From positions 2,531-29,119 of the forward strand of contig BQKZ01002442.1 of assembly GCA_036244855.1 (NCBI GenBank): DNA of 26,589 nt. The letters are read 5' to 3'. Position 1 is the first letter of the stretch. Each line of letters opens with the position of its first letter. This DNA is from Temnopleurus reevesii. Taxonomy: Eukaryota; Echinodermata; Echinoidea; Temnopleuroida; Temnopleuridae. Positions 1 through 9,393 of this stretch are shown piece after piece. The translations under genes were made by a program, and so were the position numbers. A model generated the notes under the pieces. That model saw only the letters and a list, made by a program, of their open reading frames with translations. It ran no database searches and was not told the origin of the DNA.

Positions 1-61
1 AATTATTATTGGAATAACTATAAATGCGCCTATCATGATCAATCTTTGTGCTTAATTGATT

Positions 62-193
62 GGTGATGAGTTCTAACATTTAGTACTCTTCAACATAACA
101 CAACAATCTTGGAAAGTCAAATTTTAGGTGATAAGTTCTAACATTTAGTACTCTTCAACATAACACAACAATCTTGGAAAGTCAAATTTTAGG
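62..193. repeat. Tandem duplication, two 65-bp units
   Basis: Two head-to-tail copies (62-126 and 127-191) are identical except for one base (G68 against A133). Such near identity points to a recent local duplication. No coding content or transposon ends are visible. Confidence 0.9.
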
Positions 194-239
194 CTGCAAA
201 AGAAGTATTCTACCTTTAAGTATCCATATATTGTTACAC

Positions 240-500
240 ACTGAGAAAAAGAGAAAGAGAGAGAGAGAGAGATGGGTGTAGAAGGAAAGAGGAAATAGAA
301 AGGTATTTGATAAAGATGCTAAGGAAAAGGGGTAGAACAAGAGAGAGTATATGAGAGAAACGAGGAGAGAAAAACGGGGAAAAAAGAAATGAAGGAAAGG
401 AGAGGGAGACTTAAATAATAGAAGACAAGACAAGGATTAGGGGGAAGGAATGGTGGAGGAAATGTAAGAAGTGGGGAGAGAGAGGGGGATGTTTAACCTG
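240..500. repeat. Polypurine tract with (GA)n core
   Basis: The plus strand is almost all A and G for about 260 bp, with a perfect GA dinucleotide core near 255-272. An open frame on the minus strand here is only Ser/Leu/Phe-rich translation of the polypyrimidine strand. I see no gene between 194 and 824. Confidence 0.85.
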
Positions 501-824
501 AAATTTGGAGAGGGTTTTAGTGCTTATTTTGTGACGATAAATTTACTAAAATTTTCACCCATTGCAATGCCCACATGTATACAATGATCTTTTAAAACGT
601 GAAATTATCAATTGGCTGACATGTGAATATGACTGAAATTCAATGAATTTGTTCAAATTTATGAAGTCTAGATATTGGCTTTTGTCTTAGTCGCAACGAG
701 GAGAAATGAAACAGGATGATAGGAATAAACCTTAATACAATTTTACTTACACATTTTGGACCTGGTTGTTTAAATTTTACTAGAAATAAAATATGAATAA
801 ATAAAATGACCTTTAACCAATCTC

Positions 825-1244
825 CAGAGATTCAAACTGTTCCAGAATATGCATGAGGTGTATTTTGATATGAATAGGTGGGTTTACAAATACATAGAAA
901 TTTTTATGCATTCTTTTTTCAAAAAAGATTGCTCTTGACTACCCGAAAGCTTGCCTGAAGCTTGCCTGATATAGCAACAAGTAATGTATGCAAAATGGAA
1001 CCAAAGTATTGTAGTTTAATTTTTCCTAACTGGTCTGATGAATACCAAGCAACTATGTTCGTAGGCAAGGAACATGCATATATTTGAATCTATCAGTAAA
1101 TCAACATATTCAAGGCTTTCATCACAAGGGAAAGTCTGAGAGTACATCATTGTTGTCAAATTTTACTACTGTTTTGTTCAGCTGTTGTGTTAATCACATT
1201 TTAATTGTGACCTCATGCATATTCTTGGACAGTTGGCATCTCTG
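825..1244. mobile_element. Inverted-repeat element (MITE), about 420 bp
   Basis: The left end starting CAGAGATTCAAACTG and the right end finishing CATCTCTG are inverted copies. Similarity continues through the ATGCATGAGG / CCTCATGCAT motif, giving terminal repeats of about 35 bp with mismatches. The flanks AATCTC and AATCTT may be a degraded 6-bp target duplication. No transposase frame is present, so it would be non-autonomous. The same end sequence recurs at 14838-14909. The superfamily is not assigned. Confidence 0.6.
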
Positions 1245-1262
1245 AATCTTGTGACCCCTTGG

Positions 1263-1459
1263 CATAGCTGCGAACTGATACTAATTTTTAGTAATCATTA
1301 CTTATTTGGCCTCAGATTTGTTAAGTTGCGTGTTAAATTCAGTGAAGATTACTAATTTTGGCAGCATTAATACCATGCATTTCAATGTGAAATATGTAAA
1401 GATTACTAATTTGTAGCCGGATTATTACTAATTTCCACTGACTCATGTTGGCAGCTATG
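1263..1459. mobile_element. 197-bp MITE with CATAGCTGC ends, copy 1
   Basis: The ends CATAGCTGC and GCAGCTATG are inverted. The arms continue with TACTAATTTTTAGTAATCAT-type sequence, and internal TTAGTAAT motifs recur. A perfect 6-bp direct repeat, CCTTGG, flanks it at 1257-1262 and 1460-1465. Two more copies lie at 14226-14421 and 15670-15998 in the opposite orientation. It is non-coding and non-autonomous. It lies in the last intron of the merlin gene, and its right end is 36 bp from the exon. Confidence 0.75.
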
Positions 1460-1465
1460 CCTTGG

Positions 1466-1495
1466 AATGACTCCCTCTCCTGTTCTCATTGACAG
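1466..1495 (+). promoter_or_regulatory. 3' splice site of merlin terminal exon
   Basis: A pyrimidine-rich run (ctccctctcctgttctcatt) leads to the acceptor CAG at 1493-1495. AATGAC at 1466-1471 could serve as branch point. The acceptor places the exon in phase 0 with the merlin reading frame, and that frame agreement is the main support. Confidence 0.8.
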
Positions 1496-1843
1496 CATCT
1501 AGAACGAAGCCAAAGCTCCCTGAGCAACGAACTGGCGGCACTCCAGATGGATCCCGAGCTCAGCTCCGGCGAGATGGACATGATAGAGGACGTGGATGTG
1601 GAGAAACTCTCCAAGGACATCGAGGAGAACCGCGTGGACTACCTGGAGCGCTCCAAACATCTCAAGATGCAGCTCAATGAACTCAAATCAGAGATTGAGG
1701 TGTTGAAGGTGGAGGATAAGCAGACGCAGCTGGATCGCATCTATAACGATGTGAATAGTAGGGGTGAGAACAAGAAAGCGACGCTGAGTAAGATTAGCAA
1801 GGGATCCACCAAGGCGCGTGTAGCGTTCTTTGAAGAGTTGTGA
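1496..1843 (+). CDS. NF2: Merlin (NF2-like), terminal coding exon
   Basis: This exon encodes the last 115 residues of merlin, the FERM-domain tumour suppressor that links membrane proteins to cortical actin and acts upstream of Hippo signalling. The FERM domain lies in earlier exons outside the window. Visible here are the end of the coiled-coil region (SKHLKMQLNELKSEIEVLK) and the C-terminal tail that in this family binds the FERM domain to close the molecule. The final residues, RVAFFEEL followed by TGA, are the merlin signature; ezrin, radixin and moesin end differently. A threonine at 1781-1783 (context KKATLSKI) aligns with the regulatory C-terminal threonine of ERM proteins. Translation runs in phase 0 from the acceptor at 1495, so Met at 1547 is internal and not a start. 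Base composition is clearly more GC-rich than its flanks. No AATAAA is found close downstream, so the 3'UTR may run into the repeat array. Confidence 0.95.
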   Translation, partial: HLERSQSSLSNELAALQMDPELSSGEMDMIEDVDVEKLSKDIEENRVDYLERSKHLKMQLNELKSEIEVLKVEDKQTQLDRIYNDVNSRGENKKATLSKISKGSTKARVAFFEEL

Positions 1844-2379
1844 TGAACAATGGTGATTTCATTGTACTACAATGTGACTTGTCGGGGAGAGAATGAGAGA
1901 GTTATGCTCATTAACATCAGTAATGGGTCAAACCAAGGCACACGTAGCATTCTTTGAAGAGTTGTGATGAACAATGGTGATTTCATTGTACTACAATGTG
2001 ACTTGTCGGGGAGAGAATGAGAGAGTTATGCTCATTAACATCAGTAATGGGTCAAACCAAGGCACACGTAGCATTCTTTGAAGAGTTGTGATGAACAATG
2101 GTGATTTCATTGTACTACAATGTGACTTGTCGGGGAGAGAATGAGAGAGTTATGCTCATTAACATCAGTAATGGGTCAAACCAAGGCACACGTAGCATTC
2201 TTTGAAGAGTTGTGATGAACAATGGTGATTTCATTGTACTACAATGTGACTTGTCGGGGAGAGAATGAGAGAGTTATGCTCATTAACATCAGTAATGGGT
2301 CAAACCAAGGCACACGTAGCATTCTTTGAAGAGTTGTGANATCACATTCTTCAAAGAGTTGTGATGTAAGTTGGTAAGT
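1844..2379 (+). repeat. 124-bp tandem array derived from merlin exon tail
   Basis: The conserved segment TTTGAAGAGTTGTGA recurs at an exact 124-bp spacing (its first G at 1832, 1956, 2080, 2204 and 2328); the first instance is the real merlin stop region. The units hold a copy of the last coding codons, the stop and about 40 bp of 3'UTR. Units 2-5 are virtually identical to one another. All carry a one-base insertion and CGT to CAC changes that break the reading frame ahead of VAFFEEL. An undetermined base at 2340 marks the end of the homogeneous block, so the true copy number may be higher. Confidence 0.93.
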
Positions 2380-2769
2380 AAGGGAGAGAACAAGAAAAAA
2401 GAAGCTAAGTAATGTTAGCAAGGGATCAACAAAGGCACGTGTAGCATTCTTTGAAGAGTTGTGAAATATGTCGATCATTTTCTTGAACTATGACATGAAT
2501 ATTATAGGAGAGAACGAGGCAGATCTTTGACGGGTCTACCGCGTCACAGGTCACGTTCATTGAAGAATTTGGATAGATATTGTCGTTCTCTAAAGAATTG
2601 TGATGAAATTTGGTCATTTTCAGAGCAATACTGTAAGATCAGCAAGGGAACTACCATAGCATCCATAAAATTGTTGTCAATTTGCCTTTTTAAAAAAAAT
2701 GTATAAGTGAACAGTCATGCCTACACTAAACAAAGTATGATCAGAATGTGCCTTCCCAAGGCGCGAATC
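2341..2769 (+). pseudogene. Degenerate merlin tail units, proximal block
   Basis: Diverged units of the same family follow the 124-bp array. Recognisable pieces are at 2341-2360, 2382-2464, 2507-2575, 2576-2605 and 2620-2680. The unit at 2382-2464 reaches back to the GENKK part of the exon. Its last 15 codons plus stop (2417-2464) still encode SKGSTKARVAFFEEL, differing from the gene at only four synonymous sites. A one-base insertion in an A run disrupts the frame upstream. These are relics of exon duplication, not independent genes. Confidence 0.8.
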
Positions 2770-2772
2770 TTA

Positions 2773-2948
2773 CGGGGTGTTGCTCAAAATTTGCAATTGA
2801 TAGCAAGTTGCAGTTGAGCGGAACGTGCCAATCAAAATCATTGTTTCATGCGCGTCTTGTTAAATGCGCATACCGTGCGCGAATGAAAATGCGCGTTACG
2901 ATTTGCTAAGTCACAGTTGATTTGCAGTTGATTTTGAACAACACCCCC
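2773..2948. mobile_element. PIF/Harbinger-type MITE, 176 bp, TTA target duplication
   Basis: The ends CGGGGTGTTGCTCAAAAT and, inverted, GGGGGTGTTGTTCAAAAT match at 16 of 18 positions. TTA flanks the element on both sides (2770-2772 and 2949-2951), the 3-bp target duplication typical of PIF/Harbinger elements. The GC-rich centre contains repeated GCGC motifs and no frame. It interrupts the decayed merlin array, so it inserted after the array formed. A diverged relative lies at 4505-4662. Confidence 0.75.
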
Positions 2949-2951
2949 TTA

Positions 2952-4110
2952 GTCTTACAAGTAGATGAAATGTGAGGGAAGTTGGTGATTTTGTTGAACT
3001 GTGTGGTGAACAATACATTTTTATAAATCCCTCTGAATTAAATCTGTACTGACGATATGAATACGTGTAGTAGGCAAGAGAGCACGAGAGCAACATGTTA
3101 GTAAGACCACCAAGGGGTCAACCACGGAAATGCTCTTCAAAGAATTCTCCTTATCGCATATAGCCGATATTACCAGATATCACCTTGTGATATCAATATC
3201 ACGCGCTTTGGCTTTGGCACACTCACTTCCGGGATCCATCTTGATTTCACTGTATACTATACACGAAATTTCAATCCATGGGTATTTAGCGTAATTTCTT
3301 CGTTTTGAGTCGGAAGCCCAGCATTTGGCTGCTTCGCAAAAGAAACCCATATAACAAATGAATGCAGATATGAAAGAAAAATGTATAAAATGATGCTTTT
3401 ATTCGCAAAAATCGATGAAAAAAATATGACACTACAAGCCGCTGACGAAGTTTACCGTAGAAAGCAATATACTTTTGAAAACGCGCGAATGTTACCGGAA
3501 GTACCTGTGCCAAGAATCAGGGCCAAAATAACTAGTGCACCGCATGCGTTCAGATTCGGAGAGCTATTTGCGATAGGGAGAATTGTGATGCAGATTGTTT
3601 TTGTTTTTTTGAGAACTCATTTAATGAACAATCAGGGCAAAATCACTCTGAATAAGATCAACAACGGTAACACTATAAAATGTGTCATGCTCTTCATAGG
3701 ATTGTGGTGTAAGTTGCTCATTTTGTTATTATTATGTTAGAAGGGTTTGGTAGTGAACAGTCAAGCAAAAAAAACTACACAGATTAGGATAAGGGAGTAC
3801 CTGACTGGGGCACAGGATCCAAAAGCAACGGTCACATTCTTTTAATAATTGTGACTAAAAGTTTTCTTTAGTTGAATAGTTATTCACAGAATTGTGACCC
3901 GTAGCTAGAACCACTCTGAAGATATTCACAAAGAGCCAATCAAAGTACATGTTGTCTTCTACAAAGAGTTGTGATATAAGTTATTGAAGAAGGTATTTTA
4001 ATCAATCAACATTTTTCTGGCCCAGACCTAGCATTAAAGTTTTAACCTTCATGTAAAACCAGCAATAACTATGTTAAGATATATGTTGCATTCTTTAAAC
4101 AATTGTGATG
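2952..4110 (+). pseudogene. Degenerate merlin tail units, distal block
   Basis: Strongly decayed units continue, recognised by forms of TTCTTTGAAGAGTTGTGATG, for example CTTCATAGGATTGTGGTG near 3690, CATTCTTTTAATAATTGTGA near 3835, TCTACAAAGAGTTGTGATAT near 3957 and CATTCTTTAAACAATTGTGA near 4090. The stretch 3638-3709 aligns from the LSKI codons to the stop. Another unit lies at 3075-3148. Divergence rises with distance from the gene. A 119-codon frame at 3381-3740 overlaps this decayed material and looks like chance. Confidence 0.65.
3210..3530. mobile_element. Possible inverted-repeat element in array
   Basis: Near 3210-3230 and 3493-3515 there are inverted copies of TTGGCACA...ACTTCCGG, with weaker similarity further inward. 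The intervening sequence is not merlin-derived, which fits an insertion. No clear target duplication was found. Confidence 0.3.
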
Positions 4111-4115
4111 AAGAT

Positions 4116-4410
4116 AAATAATAATAATAATTTGCATTTATAAAGTGCCTTTTCGTAAGATTCAAAGCGCATTTTAGAGAAGGTGGAAGAAATACAGAAC
4201 AGGCCACCAAATTTATACATGTACAGAAATAACAGAATGAAAATACATGGATTACAAACAAGTTAGCATATTAATGGAGCATATAATTATAAGAAAAGGT
4301 GTGTTTTGAGACACTTCTTAAAGAAAGAGTGTTTGACTATTCTTAATTGTGAGGGGTAGAGAGTTCCAGATACGTGGGTAATTTTTTGAAATGCCTTCGC
4401 CTTCGCAACT
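4116..4410 (-). mobile_element. SINE/LINE 3'-end fragment with (AAT)n tail
   Basis: On the minus strand the fragment ends in GTGCAC-less AAGGCACTTTATAAATGC followed by a (TTA)n tail (4116-4132). This is the style of 3' terminus common to many marine-invertebrate non-LTR elements. The body contains GAGAGTTCCAGATACGTGGG near 4355-4375. No frame is preserved, and the 5' end is not certain. Confidence 0.5.
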
Positions 4411-4504
4411 AGAAAGTCGCCTTTGATTGCAAGTTGCAGTTGTGAGAAGAAAGCCCCACGTGACTTGTTGTACCGTGAAGTCTTCTTCTCATTTTTCATC
4501 CACG

Positions 4505-4662
4505 ATTGAAGCCGTCAAGCAATAAGTTGCAGTTGATCGGCAATTTAATTCATTGTCTCATATGCATCTTGTTAGAAGCACAGCTGTTGCATGAATCAAA
4601 AGGCAACTGATATCCTGTTGATTTTATAGTGATCTTGACTTTCTAGCAACATCCCCATAATA
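4505..4662. mobile_element. Diverged relative of the 2773 MITE
   Basis: AAGTTGCAGTTGATCGG and the CATCTTGTTAGAAGC segment parallel AAGTTGCAGTTGAGCGG and CGTCTTGTTAAATGC in the element at 2773-2948. The right end, TAGCAACATCCCC, resembles the terminal repeat. It is degraded and has no clear target duplication. Confidence 0.45.
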
Positions 4663-5330
4663 TCAAATCTTATGGCCAACGAAATTGATTCTAAAACAAG
4701 AAAGGGTATTTGTTTATTTTGCCATTCACTGTCGTCAAAAGGAAATTTGAATCATTCTCACAAATATTGATGAGCTCACAATTTATTTTTTATCAGATCT
4801 TGAGTGCATCAGTTTGTAAATCAAGCGACATACAGAGTTGAAAAAAAAAATGATCTCTTAATGTAATTTGAATTTGAAAACTGATTTGTAAATGTATGAT
4901 TCCCGGTTAAACACTAAATAGAGCTGTGCCGTGCAAAGGATGACAATTACAAGTATTTTACAAGATTTTTTCTTTTTCAATATGATAATAATAAATGTAT
5001 AGTATTCATAACTCCCCAAATCCCCTTGGAATCTGTGATCAAGACATGGAATCTAAAATATATTTCAATGATATAGACAACTTCAAATTTTATTGTAACT
5101 GTTGTTATCATATTAACTATATTCACATTAAAAAAATAGAAATGTATTTCAGGCATTAGAAGTACACATTTTCAAAATGGCATTAACTTTAATACTGTGT
5201 ATTGAATACTAAAATTCATCATACTCTATAGTACTAACAGATGTATTCATTTTAGCTTTTGATTTGTACTCTTTAGTGTTAGTTATTTAAGAAATTGAAT
5301 CAAGAAATCATGTTTTTAACTAATGGTATG
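4663..5330. other. Gene-free AT-rich sequence
   Basis: No exon, RNA gene or clear transposon end is visible. AATAAA at 4990-4995 is the first canonical poli(A) hexamer I find downstream of the merlin stop, so it could mark a very long 3'UTR; this is speculative. Confidence 0.4.
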
Positions 5331-5617
5331 ATAATTATAATAATGGCTGCAATTTATGTAGCATACGTATCCACTCTGTGAGTGCTCAAGGCGCTTGGCA
5401 TTAACATTACCCTGGCAGTTTAGCCCGGCGCACACCAGCGCACTTGGCTTTTCGAGGAATACATATTCCTGCCAGGTACCCATTCACTTCACCTGGGTTG
5501 AGTGCAGCACAATGTGGATGAATTTCTTGCTAAGGAAATCAACGCCATAGGTGGGATTTGAACCTACGACCCTCTGGTTGAAAGAAAGGTTAGGATCGTA
5601 ACCACTGCACCATAGTG
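5331..5617 (-). mobile_element. tRNA-derived SINE, copy 1
   Basis: On the minus strand the head has an A-box-like TGGTGCAGTGGTTACGATCC and a B-box GGTTTGAATCCCACC (plus positions about 5550-5564), the internal RNA polymerase III promoter inherited from a tRNA. The body includes CACATTGTGCTGCACTCAACCC and the 3' end runs into a TTATTATAATTAT tail. Copy 2 at 9085-9372 shares head, body and tail. Confidence 0.8.
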
Positions 5618-5684
5618 ATTGACATTAATTTAAAATTGCAAACAAATTCAAATTAGTCCTTTGAAGATGTCAAAAGAAAGGGCT

Positions 5685-5815
5685 ATGCTCGCCCACTCAC
5701 CCTCTTGCCCGGGACAAGTGAAAACACTATATGGGCAAGTATTTTTCAAAATCACTTGCCCAAAGGGGCATGTGGCCATTTTAATTGAGGCAAAATCAAT
5801 ACCAGATCAAGATAT
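5685..5815. repeat. Dispersed repeat with CTTGCCC palindromes, copy 1
   Basis: It contains TTGCCCGGGACAAG and the inverted pair GGGCAAGT / ACTTGCCC about 20 bp apart. A diverged copy lies at 13115-13215 and fragments near 6795 and 13687. Class and ends are unknown. The 68-codon frame over it is not supported as a gene. Confidence 0.5.
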
Positions 5816-5869
5816 TTCCAAAATAGTTTGGGATCGCTTTGTAATTGTTTCACTTCACTTTGTGTAGTG

Positions 5870-6578
5870 TAGTGAGAGACATTGTATGGTGCTGTCACAT
5901 TAATTCGCCCATCATATTAATTCGTACATCATATAAATTTCTACAAAATCGATGAAATATTACAAATCTGACATCACCCTCATGAAGAGGGTTGTTTATC
6001 TGCCTAAACTGGAAATTTTATTAGCAAAAGGACCAAAAGCAATGAAAATATCGCCAAAAGATCGGCAGATTTGCTTGCACTTGCAGAAAAACACTGGTCA
6101 TGTGACACTGATCTGAATCCTTCCCGGCTTCCGATTTTCGAACAATCATCATCAAATTTGTAAGTTAGCAGTCATACCATTCGATTCCTTGATATTTCGT
6201 GGTCAAACTTTCTTTTGCATACTGCATGACTTGTATTTTAGCATTATTTTCACCATAATTATTCATCCTTGTATTTTATTGACTGTAAGTTTCATCATGA
6301 CCTTTAAAATGAGGTATGGTCTATAAATGCCTAGATTTGAACAAATGTACCATAAAACAAATGTCATGCATTATCAATAATGGAATTTGGGCAGCAAGGA
6401 GCTACTGGATAAGCTGGATTTTATTTTATTTTATTTTATTTCATTTCATTGTTATAGATTCATTACCATGGCACTATAATGCCCGTATACTTGAGTACAA
6501 TGACATTTCAAAACTAGATTAACAATCCTTTCATAGGGAATAATGTTTGAAATTCAGTGAATTTGTTAAATGTATGTA
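5870..6578. other. Gene-free sequence
   Basis: AT-rich, with a short (TTTTA)n run at 6418-6447. No coding or structural RNA signal was recognised. Confidence 0.4.
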
Positions 6579-6761
6579 CAGTGGAACCTCGTTATAAAGA
6601 GGTCGGATATAGCGAGATACCTGTTATAACAAGGTGATTTTATTGGTCCCAGCTCTTTATAGTTCTTTGTTGTTGTTCTTTTACCCTGATATAGTGAGGA
6701 ACCTGATATAGCAAGGTAATTTTCATGGTCCCAAGGACCTCATTATAAAGCGGTTTCACTG
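6579..6761. mobile_element. pogo-type MITE, 183 bp
   Basis: It starts CAGTGGAACCTCGTTATAA and ends with the inverse (TTATAAAGCGGTTTCACTG). TA dinucleotides flank it on both sides (6577-6578 and 6762-6763), as expected for the Tc1/mariner-pogo group. Internal GATATAG motifs repeat the end sequence. It is non-coding. Related copies lie at 8915-8975 (fragment) and 14926-15419 (composite). Confidence 0.8.
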
Positions 6762-6763
6762 TA

Positions 6764-7530
6764 CAATAAAATATTTCCTTTGACAGTATTCTTCATGGGC
6801 AAGTAAGATTTTTAATCACTTTCCTTTAAAAATTTTTTGTAGAGTTCTGAGAAGGAAATGAAATTAATTTTTATTCTTTGAATGCATACAATGCAATACA
6901 TTTTTTCTTTATTGATGGTGCTTCAACAAAGTTTAACATGCTCATTCTTACTTGATCATGAGAAAGCCAAGTGGGATATACAATTTTATATGAATCAACT
7001 AATATTGAAATACACTACTTGTGAATTATAGATAATGAATTAATATAAATATTACTAAAAGTAGTTTCCTACTTCACCCACTACATGTATCAAATTATAT
7101 TATTTTAGGCCTCACATGCTTTTATATATGTATAGATTTCTACTAACTTCCAATTAGAAATTTAAAAAAAAATCAGAAGGATTGTGTCAAAAGTTAGAAG
7201 CAAATTAATAGTGAAGAAGAATAAGATGATGAATGTTGTTCAAGTTATCAGTTCATGCACATTTACGTATTAATATTTGATTGCATTATGTTTTGTAGCC
7301 TAAAGTGTGTGATATATTCTTATGAAACATATAGCAACAAGACTATTGCATGACACACGTTCACTCGCCATAGCAAAAAGAAGCAAAGGATACCTACTGA
7401 ATGTATGTATGTAAATTTATTCAAAAGATTGTTAACGTTATTATCTTGATAAAACATGCAATGGTGCTGTGTGTTTTGGCAAATTTGTAGAATGGTAGAC
7501 AATTTTGAAGATATGCATCAGTTCATTTCA
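6764..7530. other. Gene-free AT-rich sequence
   Basis: AATAAA occurs at 6765-6770 immediately after the pogo MITE. Otherwise I see no exon, RNA or transposon ends. Confidence 0.4.
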
Positions 7531-7534
7531 TTAA

Positions 7535-7740
7535 AGGGAAACCGACCCCTGGACATGACGTCACTGATTCCGTCAGTGTTCCCGTTCGCACGGATCCCCA
7601 TGATCGTCAAACCTCTGTGAATTTGAAAATTCATAACTTTTGAACGTTTTGTCAGAGTTTACTCAAAATTTCACAGTTTGTTCATCTGATTTTTGTCTTC
7701 ATTCAATGAGAGCAAGGTAATTCAAGGGGTTGTTTCCCCT
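7535..7740. mobile_element. Kolobok/T2-like MITE, TTAA target duplication
   Basis: TTAA flanks the element on both sides (7531-7534 and 7741-7744). The ends AGGGAAACCGACCCC and, inverted, AGGGGAAACAACCCC match closely. TTAAAGGRR-type ends with TTAA duplications are characteristic of the T2/Kolobok group; assignment is by resemblance. A CRE-like palindrome TGACGTCA lies at 7556-7563. It shares sequence with the larger foldback at 12501-13082. Confidence 0.7.
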
Positions 7741-7744
7741 TTAA

Positions 7745-8859
7745 TCTCATGCACTATGCCAGAAATGTCAGGGACCCCTTTTTTATTGCTTCACTTTACT
7801 ATTGGTTCACTTTTGAGGATATTTAGTGGAACAAGAGAGACCATACAAAACCTGAAATCACTCATTTGTGAAAATTAGTACAGTGTGTTTGATAACAATC
7901 AACATGCAAGACAGTTATTTCTAGATTTATGAAACCCTGGAAACTTTTAGTAGTGGATTTCGAATAGTATATTTTGTACTCATGTGTATTGTAACAAGTT
8001 TCAATTCATGCAGTTTGTATACAGTTCTTTCACATTATATCACAATGATAGGACAGCAATAGGATTGCTAACGTTTCGGAAGATACGATATGATAGAAAT
8101 TAAAATAGAATTCACCCAAACGCTGAACCAAGTATCACCTCTTAACGCCGCCCTCACCCCCCCTCCCCAAATAACTGTTTTGTTGCTCTCATTCAACTGG
8201 CCCTCCTAAAATGGCCCGAGCTGAAGTTCCCTTTTTTTCACTTTAATTGAAAAATCACTGTATAATTACAGATAAAGAGATGAAAATAAATCTGAAAAGT
8301 CATTTCTCCCTTCTAAGTTCAATTTTCCTTATGAATTGTGGGAGTTGTGCTGAAAAGATTGTTATTTATTTTAAATAATAACCAAAAATCTTTTTCCGAC
8401 CGACGAATGGTTCTCTTAAAAAGTAACAAATGCCTTTTTTAAACTTTTTTAAAGTGGTATTGGAGGGCAACCAAACATTATTTTTTGACATAGAGAAAGC
8501 ATAACAATAACGATACACTTTCTTTCACAAGAAAATATTTGAATCATCTGTTAAGTGATTTATTTAATTTCTATCCTTATGCATATGTCGGAAAATTGGC
8601 ATCCCTGTAATAATTTACTATACATGTAGCAGTAAAATGCGAACACAGTGTACAAATGATGTATTCAAATGAAGTTTTCAGCCAAGATACTTGTAACAAA
8701 TCTTGTTAATAGTAAATATCTTATCATTATACCACCTTACTAAGTAATTGATTGTATGATGTTTTAGAAAGGAAAGGAATTATCCCAAGGGCAATTTTAT
8801 GAATGTCCGATTCCCAAATGTGTGACTTCCATGAAAAGCGTTTCCTTGTTTCATTACTT
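7745..8859. other. Gene-free sequence
   Basis: No gene was recognised. It includes a C-rich run near 8150-8167 and AT-rich sequence. Confidence 0.4.
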
Positions 8860-8888
8860 GTCCCATATCTTTCACACAGATATGGGAC
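8860..8888. repeat. Perfect 11-bp stem hairpin
   Basis: GTCCCATATCT and AGATATGGGAC are perfect inverted copies around a 7-base loop (TTCACAC). It lies just upstream of a pogo-type fragment. Function is unknown. Confidence 0.7.
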
Positions 8889-8914
8889 CAATAAAGTTTA
8901 TAAATCATTTTATT

Positions 8915-8975
8915 TCAGCCCTGATATACCAGGATTTCAATATTAAAAAGTAATTTTTCTGGTCCCAAGGACCTG
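8915..8975. mobile_element. pogo-type MITE fragment
   Basis: CCCTGATATACCAGGATTTC and TGGTCCCAAGGACCT match the interior and inner right arm of the elements at 6579 and 14926. The ends are lost. Confidence 0.5.
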
Positions 8976-9084
8976 TTTTGTACAGATTTAATGCTCTTAA
9001 TTATGGCTCAATAAAGTGAAGTAAAATTGGGTAAATGTAAGGTTGGATGTACAAAAAGGCTTAGCAATTAATGGAATTGCCCTA

Positions 9085-9372
9085 ATGATAGTAGTTATAA
9101 GAAGAAGAATACACTACATTTATATAGCACTTAAAATGAAGTTCTTCTGGCCGCTCTGTGCATTATTACCTGGCTACAGCATGGCTTCGTTTAGCACTCA
9201 CTCCATTCAAGGAATTTCTACCTACTGGCACCCATTTACCTCACCTGGGTTGAGAGCAGCACAATGTGGATACATTTCTTGCTGAAGGAAATTAATGTCA
9301 TGGGTGAGATTCGAACCTACAACCCTCGGGTTGAAAGGCGCGAGTCAGAAACACTACACCACTACACGATGC
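9085..9372 (-). mobile_element. tRNA-derived SINE, copy 2
   Basis: The minus strand carries the B-box GGTTCGAATCTCACC (plus about 9304-9318) and an A-box-like TAGTGGTGTAGTG in the head. The body TCCACATTGTGCTGCTCTCAACCCAGG is shared with copy 1 (split here: key motif CACATTGTGCTGC). The two differ enough to be independent older insertions. A plus-strand 80-codon frame across it is a shadow. Confidence 0.78.
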
Positions 9373-9393
9373 ACACCTAAATTTTTCACTGAC

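Noticed and set aside
1034..1050. CTGATGA motif as a second hammerhead core
   Set aside because: No stem II and GAAA follow in the required position.
1489..1680. 63-codon frame over the merlin exon
   Set aside because: Out-of-frame shadow; the merlin frame is fixed by the C-terminal signature and the splice acceptor.
1801..2340. CRISPR-like array
   Set aside because: The units are contiguous 124-bp tandem copies with no unique spacers, in an animal genome.
3381..3740. 119-codon plus-strand frame
   Set aside because: It spans a possible insertion and decayed merlin units; composition is not coding-like and no homolog was recognised.
5540..5617. Possible tRNA gene on the minus strand
   Set aside because: A and B boxes are present, but the cloverleaf is lost and the body is a SINE repeated at 9085-9372.
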